Assembly (NCBI RefSeq): GCF_016746085.1
Contig: NZ_JAERTZ010000025.1
Coordinates: 62,001-126,000 of the forward strand
DNA: 64,000 bases
Direction of reading: 5' to 3'
From: Zobellella iuensis
Lineage (GTDB): Bacteria > Pseudomonadota > Gammaproteobacteria > Enterobacterales > Aeromonadaceae
Part shown: one piece after another, positions 8,275-17,401 of the stretch
Position numbering within the stretch: position 1 is the first letter of the stretch
How the letters are laid out: each line of letters starts with the position of its first letter
Notes under the pieces: model-generated
Seen by the model: only the letters and a program-made list of their open reading frames with translations
What the model was told of the DNA's origin: nothing
Databases searched by the model: none
Position numbers and translations under genes: made by a program

Positions 8275-9168
8275 TCAGCCCTCCAGCTCTTTGCGTTGAA
8301 TACGGTGGAACCACATGATGGGCACCATCAGCAACAGCAGCATGACGCTGGCCACCGCCGCCGCTATCGGCCAGTCCCTGTTGTTGAAGAACTCCTGCCA
8401 CAGCACCCGGCCGATCAGCAGGGTATCGGGGCCGCCGAGCAGTTCGGGGATGACGAACTCCCCCACCGCCGGGATGAACACCAGCATGGAGCCGGCGATG
8501 ATGCCGCCCTTGGTGAGCGGCACTATCACCGTGGCCAGGGTCTTCCAGGGCCGCGCCCCCAGATCCGCCGCCGCCTCCACCAGGGAATAGTCGAGCCGCA
8601 TCAGGGCGGTGTAGAGCGGCAGCACCATAAAGGGCAGGTAGGCGTAGACGATGCCGATATAGACGGCGGTGTTGGTGTTGAGGATCTGCAACGGCGCCTC
8701 TATCGCCCCCAGCCAGAGCAGCAGGTTGTTGAGGAAGCCGTTGTTGCTGAGGATGCCCATCCAGGCGTAAACCCGGATCAGGAAGGAGGTCCAGGATGGC
8801 AGTATCACCAGCATCAGCAGCACGTTGCGGGTGGAGGGCCGGGAATGCACTATGGCCCAGGCCAGGGGAAAGCCGATCAGCAGGCACAGCAGGGTGGAGA
8901 TGGCCGCCACCCGCAGCGACTGCAGGTAGGACTGGAGATAGAGGCTGTCGGTCAGCAGGAACAGGTAGTTGCCGAAGTTGAGCACGATTTGCAGCTGCTC
9001 GTTGGCGAACTTCACCACCTCGCCGTAGGGCGGAATGGCCAGGGCCGCCTCGGACAGGCTGATCTTGAACACGATAAGAAAAGGGATCAGGAAAAACAGC
9101 AACAGCCAGGTATAGGGCAGCGCTATCACCAGGCTGCGGCCCAGCCTCGAACGGGAACGGGTGTTCAT
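8275..9168 (-). CDS. potH: Putrescine ABC transporter permease, PotH-type
   Basis: The 297-residue permease has an N-terminal cytoplasmic Arg-rich stretch, then six predicted helices. WTSFLIRVYAWMGIL and the EAAADLGARPWKTLATVIVPLT coupling motif (EAA loop) are diagnostic of PotB/PotH. Three consecutive starts (GTG 9174, ATG 9171, ATG 9168) lie behind GGAGG; ATG 9168 has the best spacing. It pairs with the PotI-type permease and the PotG-type ATPase; spacing to both neighbours is a few bases. Confidence 0.9.
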   Translation of the reverse strand: MNTRSRSRLGRSLVIALPYTWLLLFFLIPFLIVFKISLSEAALAIPPYGEVVKFANEQLQIVLNFGNYLFLLTDSLYLQSYLQSLRVAAISTLLCLLIGFPLAWAIVHSRPSTRNVLLMLVILPSWTSFLIRVYAWMGILSNNGFLNNLLLWLGAIEAPLQILNTNTAVYIGIVYAYLPFMVLPLYTALMRLDYSLVEAAADLGARPWKTLATVIVPLTKGGIIAGSMLVFIPAVGEFVIPELLGGPDTLLIGRVLWQEFFNNRDWPIAAAVASVMLLLLMVPIMWFHRIQRKELEG

Positions 9169-9178
9169 CATCACCTCC

Positions 9179-10300
9179 CTAGATCAACAAGACGGCGCAG
9201 CTGTCCGCCTCCCAGCGCAGATACACCCGGTCGCCCCAGGTGGGGTTGCCCTTGCGGTGCCGGTCCACATTGGGCAGGGTGGCCAGGATGCGCTTGCCCG
9301 AGGCCAGGCGCACATGGTAGATGGACAGTCCGCCCAGGTAGGCGATTTCGTCCACCAGCCCGGTCAGCCAGTTGGCGTCCTCGGCCGGGGCCTCGGCACA
9401 GAGGTGCATCTTCTCCGGGCGCACCGCTATCATCAGCGGCAGCCCCTCGGCGATGGACAGGCCGTGGTTGACCCGCAGCGGCTGCTCCAGCTGCGGACTG
9501 CGGATCTGGGCGCTGTCGGTCTCGTTGTGCTCCAGCACCCCCTCGAACACATTGACCGAGCCAATAAACTCGGCGCTGTAACGGCAGTTGGGATATTCGT
9601 AGACATCCAGCGGATCCCCCACCTGCACCAGCCGCCCCTTGTTCATGATGGCGATGCGGCCGGCCATGGTCATGGCTTCCTCCTGATCGTGGGTCACCAT
9701 GACGCAGGTGACCCCCACCTGCTCGATGATGTTGACCAGCTCCAGCTGCATCTCCTCCCTGAGCTTCTTGTCGAGCGCGCCCATGGGCTCGTCCAGCAGC
9801 AGCAGCTTGGGCCGCTTGGCCAGGCTGCGCGCCAGGGCCACCCGCTGGCGCTGGCCGCCGGAGAGCTGGTGGGGCTTGCGCCGGGCGAACTCTTCCATGT
9901 GCACCAGTTTGAGCATATGGGCCACCCGCTCGGCGATCTCCGCCCTGGGCAGGCGGTCCTGCTTGAGGCCGAAGGCGATATTGGCCTCCACCGTCATATG
10001 GGGGAAGAGGGCATAGGACTGGAACATCATGTTGATGGGCCTGTCATAGGGGGGCACCTCGGCGATGTCGACCCCGTCGAGCAGGATCTCGCCCTTGCTC
10101 GGCTGTTCAAAACCGGCCAGCACGCGCAGCAGGGTGGACTTGCCGCAGCCGGAGGCGCCGAGCAGGGCGAAGATCTCCCCCCGGCGGATACTGAGGCTGA
10201 CGTCGTCCACCGCCGGCTGGCCGTCGAACAGCTTGCTGACGTTGCGGATCTCCAGAAAAGGCCGGGCCTCGGCCCGCTCTTCCTTGCCCTGTTCCGGCAT
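9179..10300 (-). CDS. potG: Putrescine ABC transporter ATP-binding protein, PotG-type
   Basis: The 373-residue ATPase has Walker A GASGCGKST (about 48-56), the Q-loop around MMFQSYALFP, the signature LSGGQRQR, Walker B LLLLDEP followed by the D-loop, and the switch His in VTHDQEEA. A C-terminal TOBE-like regulatory domain (about 250-373) contains RPEKMHLCAEAP. It powers putrescine import at the inner membrane. ATG 10300 is preceded by AAGGAGG, which decides the start over an upstream in-frame codon. Length agrees with E. coli PotG (377). Confidence 0.93.
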   Translation of the reverse strand: MPEQGKEERAEARPFLEIRNVSKLFDGQPAVDDVSLSIRRGEIFALLGASGCGKSTLLRVLAGFEQPSKGEILLDGVDIAEVPPYDRPINMMFQSYALFPHMTVEANIAFGLKQDRLPRAEIAERVAHMLKLVHMEEFARRKPHQLSGGQRQRVALARSLAKRPKLLLLDEPMGALDKKLREEMQLELVNIIEQVGVTCVMVTHDQEEAMTMAGRIAIMNKGRLVQVGDPLDVYEYPNCRYSAEFIGSVNVFEGVLEHNETDSAQIRSPQLEQPLRVNHGLSIAEGLPLMIAVRPEKMHLCAEAPAEDANWLTGLVDEIAYLGGLSIYHVRLASGKRILATLPNVDRHRKGNPTWGDRVYLRWEADSCAVLLI

Positions 10301-10349
10301 GTTCACCTCCTTGCGAAAAGAACGGAGTGCCCCGGGGCACCCCAACACC

Positions 10350-11462
10350 CTAGCGACCGGTCTTGACCCGGGTCCAGGCTCGGGTGATGACCCGGTTCAC
10401 GCTCTGGGGCAGTATCTTGGCGGTATAGAGCTTGGCCGCCGCTTCCTCGGTGGGATAGATACCGGTGTCGTTGAGGATGTCCTCGTCCACGAACGCCTTG
10501 GAGGCGCTGTTGGCGTTGGCGTAGGCCACATAGTTGGACACCCCGGCGATCACCTCCGGCTTCAGCAGGTAGTCGATAAGCTTGTGGGCGTTGTCCGGAT
10601 GGCGGGCATCCCTGGGGATGGTCAGCATGTCGAACCACATCAGCGCCCCTTCCTTGGGAATGCTGTAGGCCACCTCGACCCCCTGGCTGGCTTCTTCCGC
10701 CCTGTCCCTGGCCTGCAGGATGTCGCCGGACCAGCCCACCGCCACGCAGACGTCGCCGTTGGCCAGATCGTTGATGTACTTGGAGGAGTGGAAGTAGGTG
10801 ATATGGGGCCGCAGGCTCAGCATCAGCTCGGTGGCCGGGCCGGTGTAATCGTCGGCGTTGGTGCTGTTGGGATCCAGCCCCTGGTAGTTGAGGGCGGCGG
10901 CGAACACCTCGGTGGGGGCGTCGAGGAAGGCCACCCCGCACTGGCTCAGCTTGGCCAGGTTTTCCGGCTTCATCACCAGATCCCAGGAGTCCACCGGGGC
11001 CTCCTCGCCCAGGGCGGCCCTCACCTTCTCCACGTTGTAGCCGATGCCGGTGGTGCCCCACAGGTAGGGCACGCCGAACCTGTTGTCCGGATCCTTTTCT
11101 TCCAGCAAGGCCATGATGCGGGGATCCAGGTTGCCGTAGTTGGTCAGCTTGGACTTGTCCAGCTCCATAAAGGCGCCGGCCAGGATCTGCCGGCCCATAA
11201 AGTCACCGGTGGGCACCACCAGGTCGAAGCCGGTATTGCCCGCCAGCAGCTTGGCCTCCAGCACCTCGTTGGAGTCGAATACATCGTAGGTCACCTGGAT
11301 GCCGGTCTCGGCGGTAAAGTTGGCCAGGGTGTCTTCCGCGATATAGTCGGACCAGTTATAAAAGTTGACCTGGGCCGGCTCCTGGGCCTGGGCACTCAGC
11401 GCCAGCCCGGCCCCGGCCGCCAGCAGCCCCAGTCGAAAACCGTATCCTGTTTTGTTGGTCAT
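10350..11462 (-). CDS. potF: Putrescine-binding periplasmic protein, PotF-type
   Basis: The 370-residue protein starts with a signal peptide (hydrophobic core GLLAAGAGLALS, likely cleavage after AQA near 27). The mature part opens with VNFYNWSDYIAEDT, the hallmark of PotD/PotF, and includes DLVVPTGDFMGRQI and the GVPYLWGTTGIGYN strand. It captures putrescine in the periplasm and hands it to the PotGHI-type complex. It is first in potFGHI and follows the aminotransferase gene after 14 bases, so uptake and breakdown genes are probably one transcript. Confidence 0.92.
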   Translation of the reverse strand: MTNKTGYGFRLGLLAAGAGLALSAQAQEPAQVNFYNWSDYIAEDTLANFTAETGIQVTYDVFDSNEVLEAKLLAGNTGFDLVVPTGDFMGRQILAGAFMELDKSKLTNYGNLDPRIMALLEEKDPDNRFGVPYLWGTTGIGYNVEKVRAALGEEAPVDSWDLVMKPENLAKLSQCGVAFLDAPTEVFAAALNYQGLDPNSTNADDYTGPATELMLSLRPHITYFHSSKYINDLANGDVCVAVGWSGDILQARDRAEEASQGVEVAYSIPKEGALMWFDMLTIPRDARHPDNAHKLIDYLLKPEVIAGVSNYVAYANANSASKAFVDEDILNDTGIYPTEEAAAKLYTAKILPQSVNRVITRAWTRVKTGR

Positions 11463-11476
11463 GGTGTTCTCCGTCC

Positions 11477-12844
11477 TTAGTTGTGTATCAGTGTCTGATG
11501 AGTCAAATCCAGCGCCCGGCGCGCCTTGGTGATCAGTTCGTCCACCTCGGCGTGGCTGATCACCAGGGGCGGCGAGATGATCATGGTGTCCCCCACCGCC
11601 CGCATCACCAGGCCCTGCTCGAAGCAGTGTTCCCGGCAGATGAGGCCGGCCCCGACCGTGCTGTCGAAGCGGCGGAGGTCGCGCTGGTCGGCCACCAGCT
11701 CCAGGGCCGCCACCAGCCCCAGGCCCCGGGTCTCGCCCACCAGGGGATGATCCCCCAGGCTGGCCCAGGCCCGCTGCAGGTAGGGGCCGATATCGTCATG
11801 GACGCGCCCGACGATGTTTTCCCGCCGCATCACCTCGATATTGGCCAGGGCCACGGCGCAGGCCACCGGATGGCCGGAATAGGTGAAGCCGTGGAAGAAT
11901 TCCCCGCCCCCGATCAACCCCTCGGCCACCCGGCGGCCTACCGCCACCGCCCCCAGCGGCATGTAGCCGGAGGTGATGCCCTTGGCCATGCACAGCAGAT
12001 CGGGCTCGAGCCCGTAGTATTCGCTGGCGAACCAGTGGCCGGTGCGGCCGAAGCCGCAGATCACCTCGTCCACCACCAGCAGGATGTCGTACTCTTTGCA
12101 GATGCGCCGGATCTCGGGCCAGTAGCTCGCGGGCGGAATGATGACGCCGCCGGCGCCCTGGATGGGCTCGCCGATAAAGGCCGCCACCCGCTCCGGGCCC
12201 AGCTCCAGGATTTTCTGCTCCAGCTGGCGGGCCCGCTCCAGGCCGAATTCGCCAGGGTCTCGTCCCTGCCCTTCGCCGAAGTGATAGGGCTGGTCGATAT
12301 GCACTATGTCGGGCAGCGGCAGCCCGCCCTGGGCATGCATCGGCTTCATGCCGCCCAGGGCGGCGCCGGCCAGGGTGGAGCCGTGGTAGGCGTTGTGCCG
12401 GCTGATGATCACCTTGCGCTCGGGTTGGCCCTGGCTGGCCCAGTAGTGGCGCACCATGCGCACTACGGTGTCGTTGCACTCCGAGCCCGAGCCGGTGAAG
12501 AACAGATGCTGCATGTCGCCGGGCAGCAGGGTCGCCAGGGTGGCCGCCAGCTCGGTGGCACTGGGGTGGGTGGTCTGGAAGAAGAGGTTGTAGTAGGGCA
12601 GCCGGCGCAGCTGCCGATCGGCGGCTTCGATCAGCTCTTCCCGGCCGTAGCCCAGGTTGACGCACCACAGGCCGGCCATGCCGTCGAGGATGCGGTGGCC
12701 GTCCGTGTCCCACAGGTAGACCCCCTCGCCCCGCTCTATGACCCGGGTGCCTTTTTGGTGCAGCGCCTGGCTGTCGGTAAAGGGATGCAGATGGTGGGCG
12801 GCATCCAGCTCCTGCAGGCGGCGACTTCCTTGTTGCTCTGCCAT
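11477..12844 (-). CDS. spuC: Putrescine--pyruvate aminotransferase, SpuC-type (class III PLP)
   Basis: The 455-residue class III aminotransferase transfers the amino group of putrescine to pyruvate, giving 4-aminobutanal and alanine (family knowledge from Pseudomonas SpuC). Visible motifs: NLGYGREELIEAA near the N terminus, FFTGSGSECNDT (phosphate cup), VVDEVICGFGRTG with the PLP-contacting Asp, and the Schiff-base lysine in CMAKGITSGYMPLG (around residue 285). FHGFTYSGHP follows. It lies between the gamma-glutamylputrescine synthetase gene and potF on the same strand. Other omega-amino acid transaminases share these motifs; the polyamine context supports SpuC. Confidence 0.87.
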   Translation of the reverse strand: MAEQQGSRRLQELDAAHHLHPFTDSQALHQKGTRVIERGEGVYLWDTDGHRILDGMAGLWCVNLGYGREELIEAADRQLRRLPYYNLFFQTTHPSATELAATLATLLPGDMQHLFFTGSGSECNDTVVRMVRHYWASQGQPERKVIISRHNAYHGSTLAGAALGGMKPMHAQGGLPLPDIVHIDQPYHFGEGQGRDPGEFGLERARQLEQKILELGPERVAAFIGEPIQGAGGVIIPPASYWPEIRRICKEYDILLVVDEVICGFGRTGHWFASEYYGLEPDLLCMAKGITSGYMPLGAVAVGRRVAEGLIGGGEFFHGFTYSGHPVACAVALANIEVMRRENIVGRVHDDIGPYLQRAWASLGDHPLVGETRGLGLVAALELVADQRDLRRFDSTVGAGLICREHCFEQGLVMRAVGDTMIISPPLVISHAEVDELITKARRALDLTHQTLIHN

Positions 12845-12862
12845 GGTCGGCTCCGTGCTCGG

Positions 12863-14221
12863 TTAGACGTTCAGCAGCAGGAACTCCCGTTCCCAGGCGC
12901 TGATCACGGTGAAGAAGGCCTCGTATTCCTTGCGCTTGACCGAAATAAAGGCGTTGACGAAGCGGGGCCCCAGGATCTGGCGCAGATCCTCGCACTGCTC
13001 CAGCTCCAGCAGGGCCTCTTCCAGGCTGCGCGCCAGGCCGAAGGGCATGTTGTAGGCACTGCCCTGCACCTGATCGGTGGGCTTGAGCTGCTGCATCATG
13101 CCCAGGTAGCCGCAGGCCAGGCTGGCGGCCAGGGCCAGGTAGGGGTTGGCGTCGGCCCCGGCGAAGCGGTTCTCGATACGCCGGTCCGCCGGCCCCGAAC
13201 GCGGCACCCGCAGGCCCACGGTGCGGTTGTCCTCGCCCCAGGCCATGTTGCGCGGCGCCGAATCCCCGAACGCCAGCCGCCGGTAGGAATTGACGTTGGG
13301 CGCGAACAGGGCCACGGCGCTCGGAATATAGCGCTGCATGCCGCCGATGTAATGGAGGAACAGCTCGCTGTGGCTACCGTCGGCGTTGGCGAACAGGTTG
13401 GTGCCGCCCTTGTCCACCAGGCTCTGGTGGATGTGCATGGCGCTGCCCGGCTCGTTCTTCATCGGCTTGGCCATAAAGGTGGCGTAGACATGGTGGCGCA
13501 TGGCGGCCTCGCGCATGGTGCGCTTGAACAGGAACACCTGGTCCGCCAGATCCAGGGCGTCGCCGTGGATGAAGTTCACTTCCATCTGGGCCGCGCCGGA
13601 TTCGTGGATCAGGGTATCCACCTCCAGCTCCTGGGCCTCGCAGAAGTCGTACATCTCTTCGAAGATGGGATCGAACTCGTTGACCGCGTCGATGCTGAAC
13701 GACTGCCGGGCGGTCTCGGGCCGGCCGTTGCGACCGATGGGCGGCTCCAGCGGGTAGTCCCAGTCTTCGTTCTTCTTCACCAGGAAGAACTCCAGCTCCG
13801 GCGCCACCACCGGCCGCCAGCCCTGGTCGTCATAGAGCTTGAGTACCCGGCGCAGCACGCTGCGCGGCGCCATGTCCACCGGGTTGCCGTCGGCGTCGAA
13901 ACAGTCGTGGATCACCTGGGCGGTGGGCTCGGTCGCCCAGGGCACCAGCCGCGGCGTGTTGATGTCGGCGTGCAGTTCCATGTCCCGCTCGGTCCAGTCG
14001 ATGTTGCTGTCTTCCGGCCAATCGCCGTTGACGGTCTGCAGGAAGATGTTCTCCGGCAGCCGCATGCCCCCTTCCTTCAGGAACTTACTGGCGGGCAGTA
14101 TCTTGCCGCGAGCATTGCCGGTGAAGTCCGGCAGCAGGCACTCCACCTCGGTAATGGCGTGCCGCTGCATCCACAGCCGCAGCCACTCCATATCACGCTT
14201 TTCGGGATCTTGAACACTCAT
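12863..14221 (-). CDS. Gamma-glutamylputrescine synthetase-like (glutamine synthetase family, copy 1)
   Basis: The 452-residue protein belongs to the glutamine synthetase fold. It ligates glutamate to putrescine with ATP in the PuuA/SpuI type of reaction. Metal and ATP motifs are visible: VAPELEFFLV, AQMEVNFIHGDA, GSAMHIHQSL, NSYRRL, and RIENRFAGADANPYL. The short regulatory adenylylation loop of true GlnA is absent and the length suits the PuuA/SpuB/SpuI group. It is the first gene of the minus-strand transcript leading to spuC-potFGHI and is divergent from a second paralogue at 14439. The amine specificity of each copy cannot be read from sequence. Confidence 0.87.
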   Translation of the reverse strand: MSVQDPEKRDMEWLRLWMQRHAITEVECLLPDFTGNARGKILPASKFLKEGGMRLPENIFLQTVNGDWPEDSNIDWTERDMELHADINTPRLVPWATEPTAQVIHDCFDADGNPVDMAPRSVLRRVLKLYDDQGWRPVVAPELEFFLVKKNEDWDYPLEPPIGRNGRPETARQSFSIDAVNEFDPIFEEMYDFCEAQELEVDTLIHESGAAQMEVNFIHGDALDLADQVFLFKRTMREAAMRHHVYATFMAKPMKNEPGSAMHIHQSLVDKGGTNLFANADGSHSELFLHYIGGMQRYIPSAVALFAPNVNSYRRLAFGDSAPRNMAWGEDNRTVGLRVPRSGPADRRIENRFAGADANPYLALAASLACGYLGMMQQLKPTDQVQGSAYNMPFGLARSLEEALLELEQCEDLRQILGPRFVNAFISVKRKEYEAFFTVISAWEREFLLLNV

Positions 14222-14365
14222 AACCCAGGCTCATGGTTTAGGAAACAAAGGCAAGCATAGTCCATATTCGCTAAAAATATGCTAGATATAGGAATTAGCA
14301 GTATTCGCAGGAAAAATCCAGCACCGGGGAGATAAACGGGATCAGTACCAAAATTAACAAAAATA

Positions 14366-14380
14366 TCTATATATTAAACA
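14366..14380. promoter_or_regulatory. Possible PuuR-type operator in the divergent promoter region
   Basis: The AT-rich gap between the two synthetase genes (14222-14438) contains TCTATATATTAAACA, which matches roughly 10-11 of 15 positions of the E. coli PuuR box as I remember it (AAAATATAATGAACA). Two PuuR-like regulators are encoded nearby. Weak evidence; AT-rich DNA gives such matches by chance. Confidence 0.22.
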
Positions 14381-14438
14381 CCGATTTTCATGATTAGCTG
14401 AACCGGTGGTACCGAATCGCAAGTTTAAGGATGAACCT

Positions 14439-15797
14439 ATGAACAAGGCCCACAGCACCAGACACCATCATGCCCCCGGCAGCCCCTGGGCCGACTACCA
14501 GTCCGTCGACCTGATGCTGTGCGACATCAACGGCGTGCTCAGGGGCAAACGCATCCAGACCAGCGCCCTGGAAAATGCCCTGCGCGACGGCATCAGCCTG
14601 CCCGCCTCGGTGTTCGCCCTCGACATCACCGGCCAAACGGTGGAGGAAACCGGCCTCGGCTTCGCCCAGGGCGACAGCGATCGCATCTGCCGGCTGCTGC
14701 CCCATACCCTGGTGCCGGTGCCCTGGCACAAGACCCCCTCCGGCCAGATCCTGATGACCATGGAAGAGAGCGACGGCAGCCCCTTCTTCGCCGATCCGCG
14801 CCATGTGCTGCAGAAGGTGGTGCAGCGGCTGCTGGACAAGGGCCTGCGCCCCTGCGTGGCGGTGGAGCTGGAATTTTACCTGGTGGATCAGAAGGTAGGC
14901 CCCGACGGCCTGCCCCAGCCGCCCATCTTGCCGGGCACCGACGAGCGCATGCACGACACCCAGGTCTATTCCCTCGACGATCTCGACAGCTGGGAAGACT
15001 TTCTGGTGCGGGTGGCGGAGGTGTGCCAGCTGCAGAAGATACCGGCGGACAACGCCGTGGCCGAATACGCCCCGGGCCAGTTCGAGATCAACCTGATGCA
15101 CCAGAACGATGCCGTCGCCGCCTGCGACCAGGCGATACTGCTCAAGCGGGCGATCAAGGCCATCGCCATCAAGGAGGGTATGTACGCCACCTTCATGGCC
15201 AAGCCCTACAACGGCCAGGCCGGCTCGGGCATGCATATCCACGTCAGCCTGCTCGACGAGGCCGGCCACAATGTGTTCGCCGAGGATCACGAGCTGCTGC
15301 GCCAGGCCATCGCCGGCAACCTCAGCATGCTGCCCGAATGCATGGCGCTGTTCGCCCCCAATGCCAATTCCTACCGCCGGCTGCAGCCCCATATGTTCGT
15401 GCCGCTGCACGCCAGCTGGGGTTTCGACAACAGAACCGCGGCGCTGCGCATCCCCTCCGGCGACAGGGCCAGCACCCGGCTGGAGCACCGGGTGGCCGGC
15501 GCCGACGCCAACCCCTACCTGGTGGTGGCGGCCATACTGGCAGCGGTGGATCACGGCATCGGCGAGCAGCTGCGTCCCCCCGCCCCCATCCAGGGCGACG
15601 CCAACAAGTTGGACCTGCAGCTGCTGCCCTACCGCTGGCAGGACGCGCTCGACCGCTTCGCCCAGTCGCACCGGCTGTCCCAGTACCTGGGCAAGGATTT
15701 TCACCGCGCCTACCTTATCAACAAACGCCATGAGCTGGCCGAGTTCGACCAGCACGTCACCCCGCTGGAATACCAGTGGTATCAACATCTGGTTTAG
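14439..15797 (+). CDS. puuA: Gamma-glutamylputrescine synthetase-like (glutamine synthetase family, copy 2)
   Basis: The 452-residue paralogue has the same fold and motifs as the copy at 12863-14221: AVELEFYLVD, GQFEINLMHQNDA, GSGMHIHVSL, NSYRRLQPHMFVP, RLEHRVAGADANPYL. The two copies differ clearly in the N-terminal third. ATG 14439 has AAGG eight bases upstream and begins just before the Ala/His-rich start; a longer frame from 14406 lacks a site. It is followed after 15 bases by the PuuB-type oxidase, so this copy is the one most directly coupled to the gamma-glutamyl route. Assignment to putrescine rather than another amine is from context. Confidence 0.87.
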   Translation: MNKAHSTRHHHAPGSPWADYQSVDLMLCDINGVLRGKRIQTSALENALRDGISLPASVFALDITGQTVEETGLGFAQGDSDRICRLLPHTLVPVPWHKTPSGQILMTMEESDGSPFFADPRHVLQKVVQRLLDKGLRPCVAVELEFYLVDQKVGPDGLPQPPILPGTDERMHDTQVYSLDDLDSWEDFLVRVAEVCQLQKIPADNAVAEYAPGQFEINLMHQNDAVAACDQAILLKRAIKAIAIKEGMYATFMAKPYNGQAGSGMHIHVSLLDEAGHNVFAEDHELLRQAIAGNLSMLPECMALFAPNANSYRRLQPHMFVPLHASWGFDNRTAALRIPSGDRASTRLEHRVAGADANPYLVVAAILAAVDHGIGEQLRPPAPIQGDANKLDLQLLPYRWQDALDRFAQSHRLSQYLGKDFHRAYLINKRHELAEFDQHVTPLEYQWYQHLV

Positions 15798-15812
15798 CCA
15801 TCCGGAGCCCTT

Positions 15813-17087
15813 ATGCAACAGCACGCCGATTCCTACTACGCCGCCTCCATCACCTATCCCCTGAGCTTCCCGCCGCTGGAGGAGGATCTGGATGTGGACG
15901 TATGCATCGTCGGCGCCGGCATCACCGGCGCCTCGGCGGCCCTGGCCCTGGCGGAGCGCGGCTACAAGGTGGCGGTGCTGGAAGGCAAGCTGGCGGGCTG
16001 GGGCGCCTCGGGGCGCAGCGGCGGCCAGATGATCTTCGGCTACGCCTGCGATCAGGCCAAGCTCACCCGGCTGGTGGGCATGGAGGCAAGCAAGGCCCTG
16101 TGGGACATCTCCCTCGAGGCCATGGCACTGATGCGCAGGCGCATCCGGGAACACGGCATCGACTGCGATCTGGCCGACGGCCACCTGCATGCGGCGGTGA
16201 AACCCCGCCATCTGAGCGAGCTGGAAGCCTGGGCCGGGGATCTGCGCCGCCACTTCGGCTATGACGGGCTCGAGCTGTGGAGCCGAGAGCAGGTGCGGCA
16301 GCAGATGAACACCGAAGCCTACCTGGGCGGCCTTTACGATCCCGCCGGCGGCCATGTGCATCCGCTCAACTACACCCTGGGATTGGTCAAGGCGGCGGTG
16401 GCGGCCGGCGCCCGTTTCTTCGAGCACAGCCCGGTCAGCCGTATCGAGCGGGGTGCCACCCCGGTGGCCCATACCGCCCGCGGCCGGGTGCGCTGCCGCC
16501 ACCTGCTGCTGTGCGGCAACGCCTACCTCGAGGGCGTCGCCCCCGAGATAGAACGCAAGATCATGCCGGTGGGCACCTATATTACCGCCACCGAGCCGCT
16601 GGGCGAGGAGCGCGCCCGTGAACTTATCCGCAACAACATGGCGGTGGCCGACATCAACTTCGTGCTCGACTATTTCCGCCTGAGCGCCGACCACCGGCTG
16701 CTGTTCGGCGGCCGGGTCAGCTACTCGCGGCTGGATCCCCTCAACCTGGCGGACACCATGGGCAAGCGGCTGCGCCATGTGTTCCCCCAATTGCAGGGCG
16801 TGAAGCAGCAATACACCTGGGGCGGCTATGTGGGCATCACCATGAACCGGGCGCCCCACTTCGGCCGCCTCGACGGCAATGTCTATTTCGCCCAGGGCTT
16901 TTCCGGCCACGGCATCGCCCTCACCGGCATGGCGGGCACCCTGATGGCCGACGCCATCGCCGGCAGCGCCGAGCGCTTCGATCTGTTCGGGCGCATCCCC
17001 CACCAGGATTTTCCCGGCGGCCGGCTGTTGCGCACCCCCGCCCTGGTGCTGGCCATGGCCTGGTACCGGCTGCGGGATCTGCTGTAA
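15813..17087 (+). CDS. puuB: Gamma-glutamylputrescine oxidase, PuuB-type FAD oxidoreductase
   Basis: The 424-residue DAO-family flavoprotein oxidises gamma-glutamylputrescine to gamma-glutamyl-aminobutyraldehyde with release of hydrogen peroxide and ammonia. The N-terminal YYAAS start is typical of this group, followed by the FAD dinucleotide-binding motif VCIVGAGITGASAALALAERG split across about 30-50 and GWGASGRSGGQM. C-terminal GYVGITMNRAPHFG and GFSGHGIALTGMAG are the conserved FAD/product side. It forms an operon with the upstream synthetase. No puuC aldehyde dehydrogenase or puuD hydrolase is in the window. Confidence 0.88.
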   Translation: MQQHADSYYAASITYPLSFPPLEEDLDVDVCIVGAGITGASAALALAERGYKVAVLEGKLAGWGASGRSGGQMIFGYACDQAKLTRLVGMEASKALWDISLEAMALMRRRIREHGIDCDLADGHLHAAVKPRHLSELEAWAGDLRRHFGYDGLELWSREQVRQQMNTEAYLGGLYDPAGGHVHPLNYTLGLVKAAVAAGARFFEHSPVSRIERGATPVAHTARGRVRCRHLLLCGNAYLEGVAPEIERKIMPVGTYITATEPLGEERARELIRNNMAVADINFVLDYFRLSADHRLLFGGRVSYSRLDPLNLADTMGKRLRHVFPQLQGVKQQYTWGGYVGITMNRAPHFGRLDGNVYFAQGFSGHGIALTGMAGTLMADAIAGSAERFDLFGRIPHQDFPGGRLLRTPALVLAMAWYRLRDLL

Positions 17088-17140
17088 CCCCTTGCCGCGG
17101 GCGGCGAACTGTGCTCCATTTAAGCAAAGGGAGGAAACAG

Positions 17141-17401
17141 ATGGAGCAACTGGAGTTTTTCGACGTCCCCAGCCCCTGCATCGGCGTCTGCCAGGTCAAC
17201 AACAGGGGCTACTGCAAGGGCTGTTTTCGCAGCCGGGAAGAACGCTTCGACTGGCTGCAGATGAGCGCACAGCAGCGCCGCGACGTCATCCGCCTGTGCC
17301 AGGACCGCAGGCGCCGGGTGCTGGCCGCCGCCCGCAAGAAACAACTGGAGCTGGAGCTCGCCCAACAGGACAGCCCACCCCAGGACTCACTGCCGCTTTA
17401 G
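17141..17401 (+). CDS. DUF1289 family small cysteine-rich protein
   Basis: An 86-residue protein with the DUF1289 pattern SPCIGVC...GYCKGCFRSREER in the first half, four cysteines that could bind a metal, then a conserved W and a basic helix. ATG 17141 is preceded by GGGAGG (17129-17134). Function is unknown; the family is widespread in proteobacteria. It lies 53 bases after puuB and converges with a hydrolase gene, the two stops overlapping by four bases. Confidence 0.8.
   Translation: MEQLEFFDVPSPCIGVCQVNNRGYCKGCFRSREERFDWLQMSAQQRRDVIRLCQDRRRRVLAAARKKQLELELAQQDSPPQDSLPL

Noticed and set aside
11483-14260. Long plus-strand frame opposite spuC and the glutamine synthetase-like gene
   Set aside because: Same antisense shadow effect; composition is low-complexity and it has no ribosome site or recognisable domain.
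14394-17003. Long minus-strand frame opposite puuA-puuB
   Set aside because: It is antisense to two clear enzyme genes and shows no motif.
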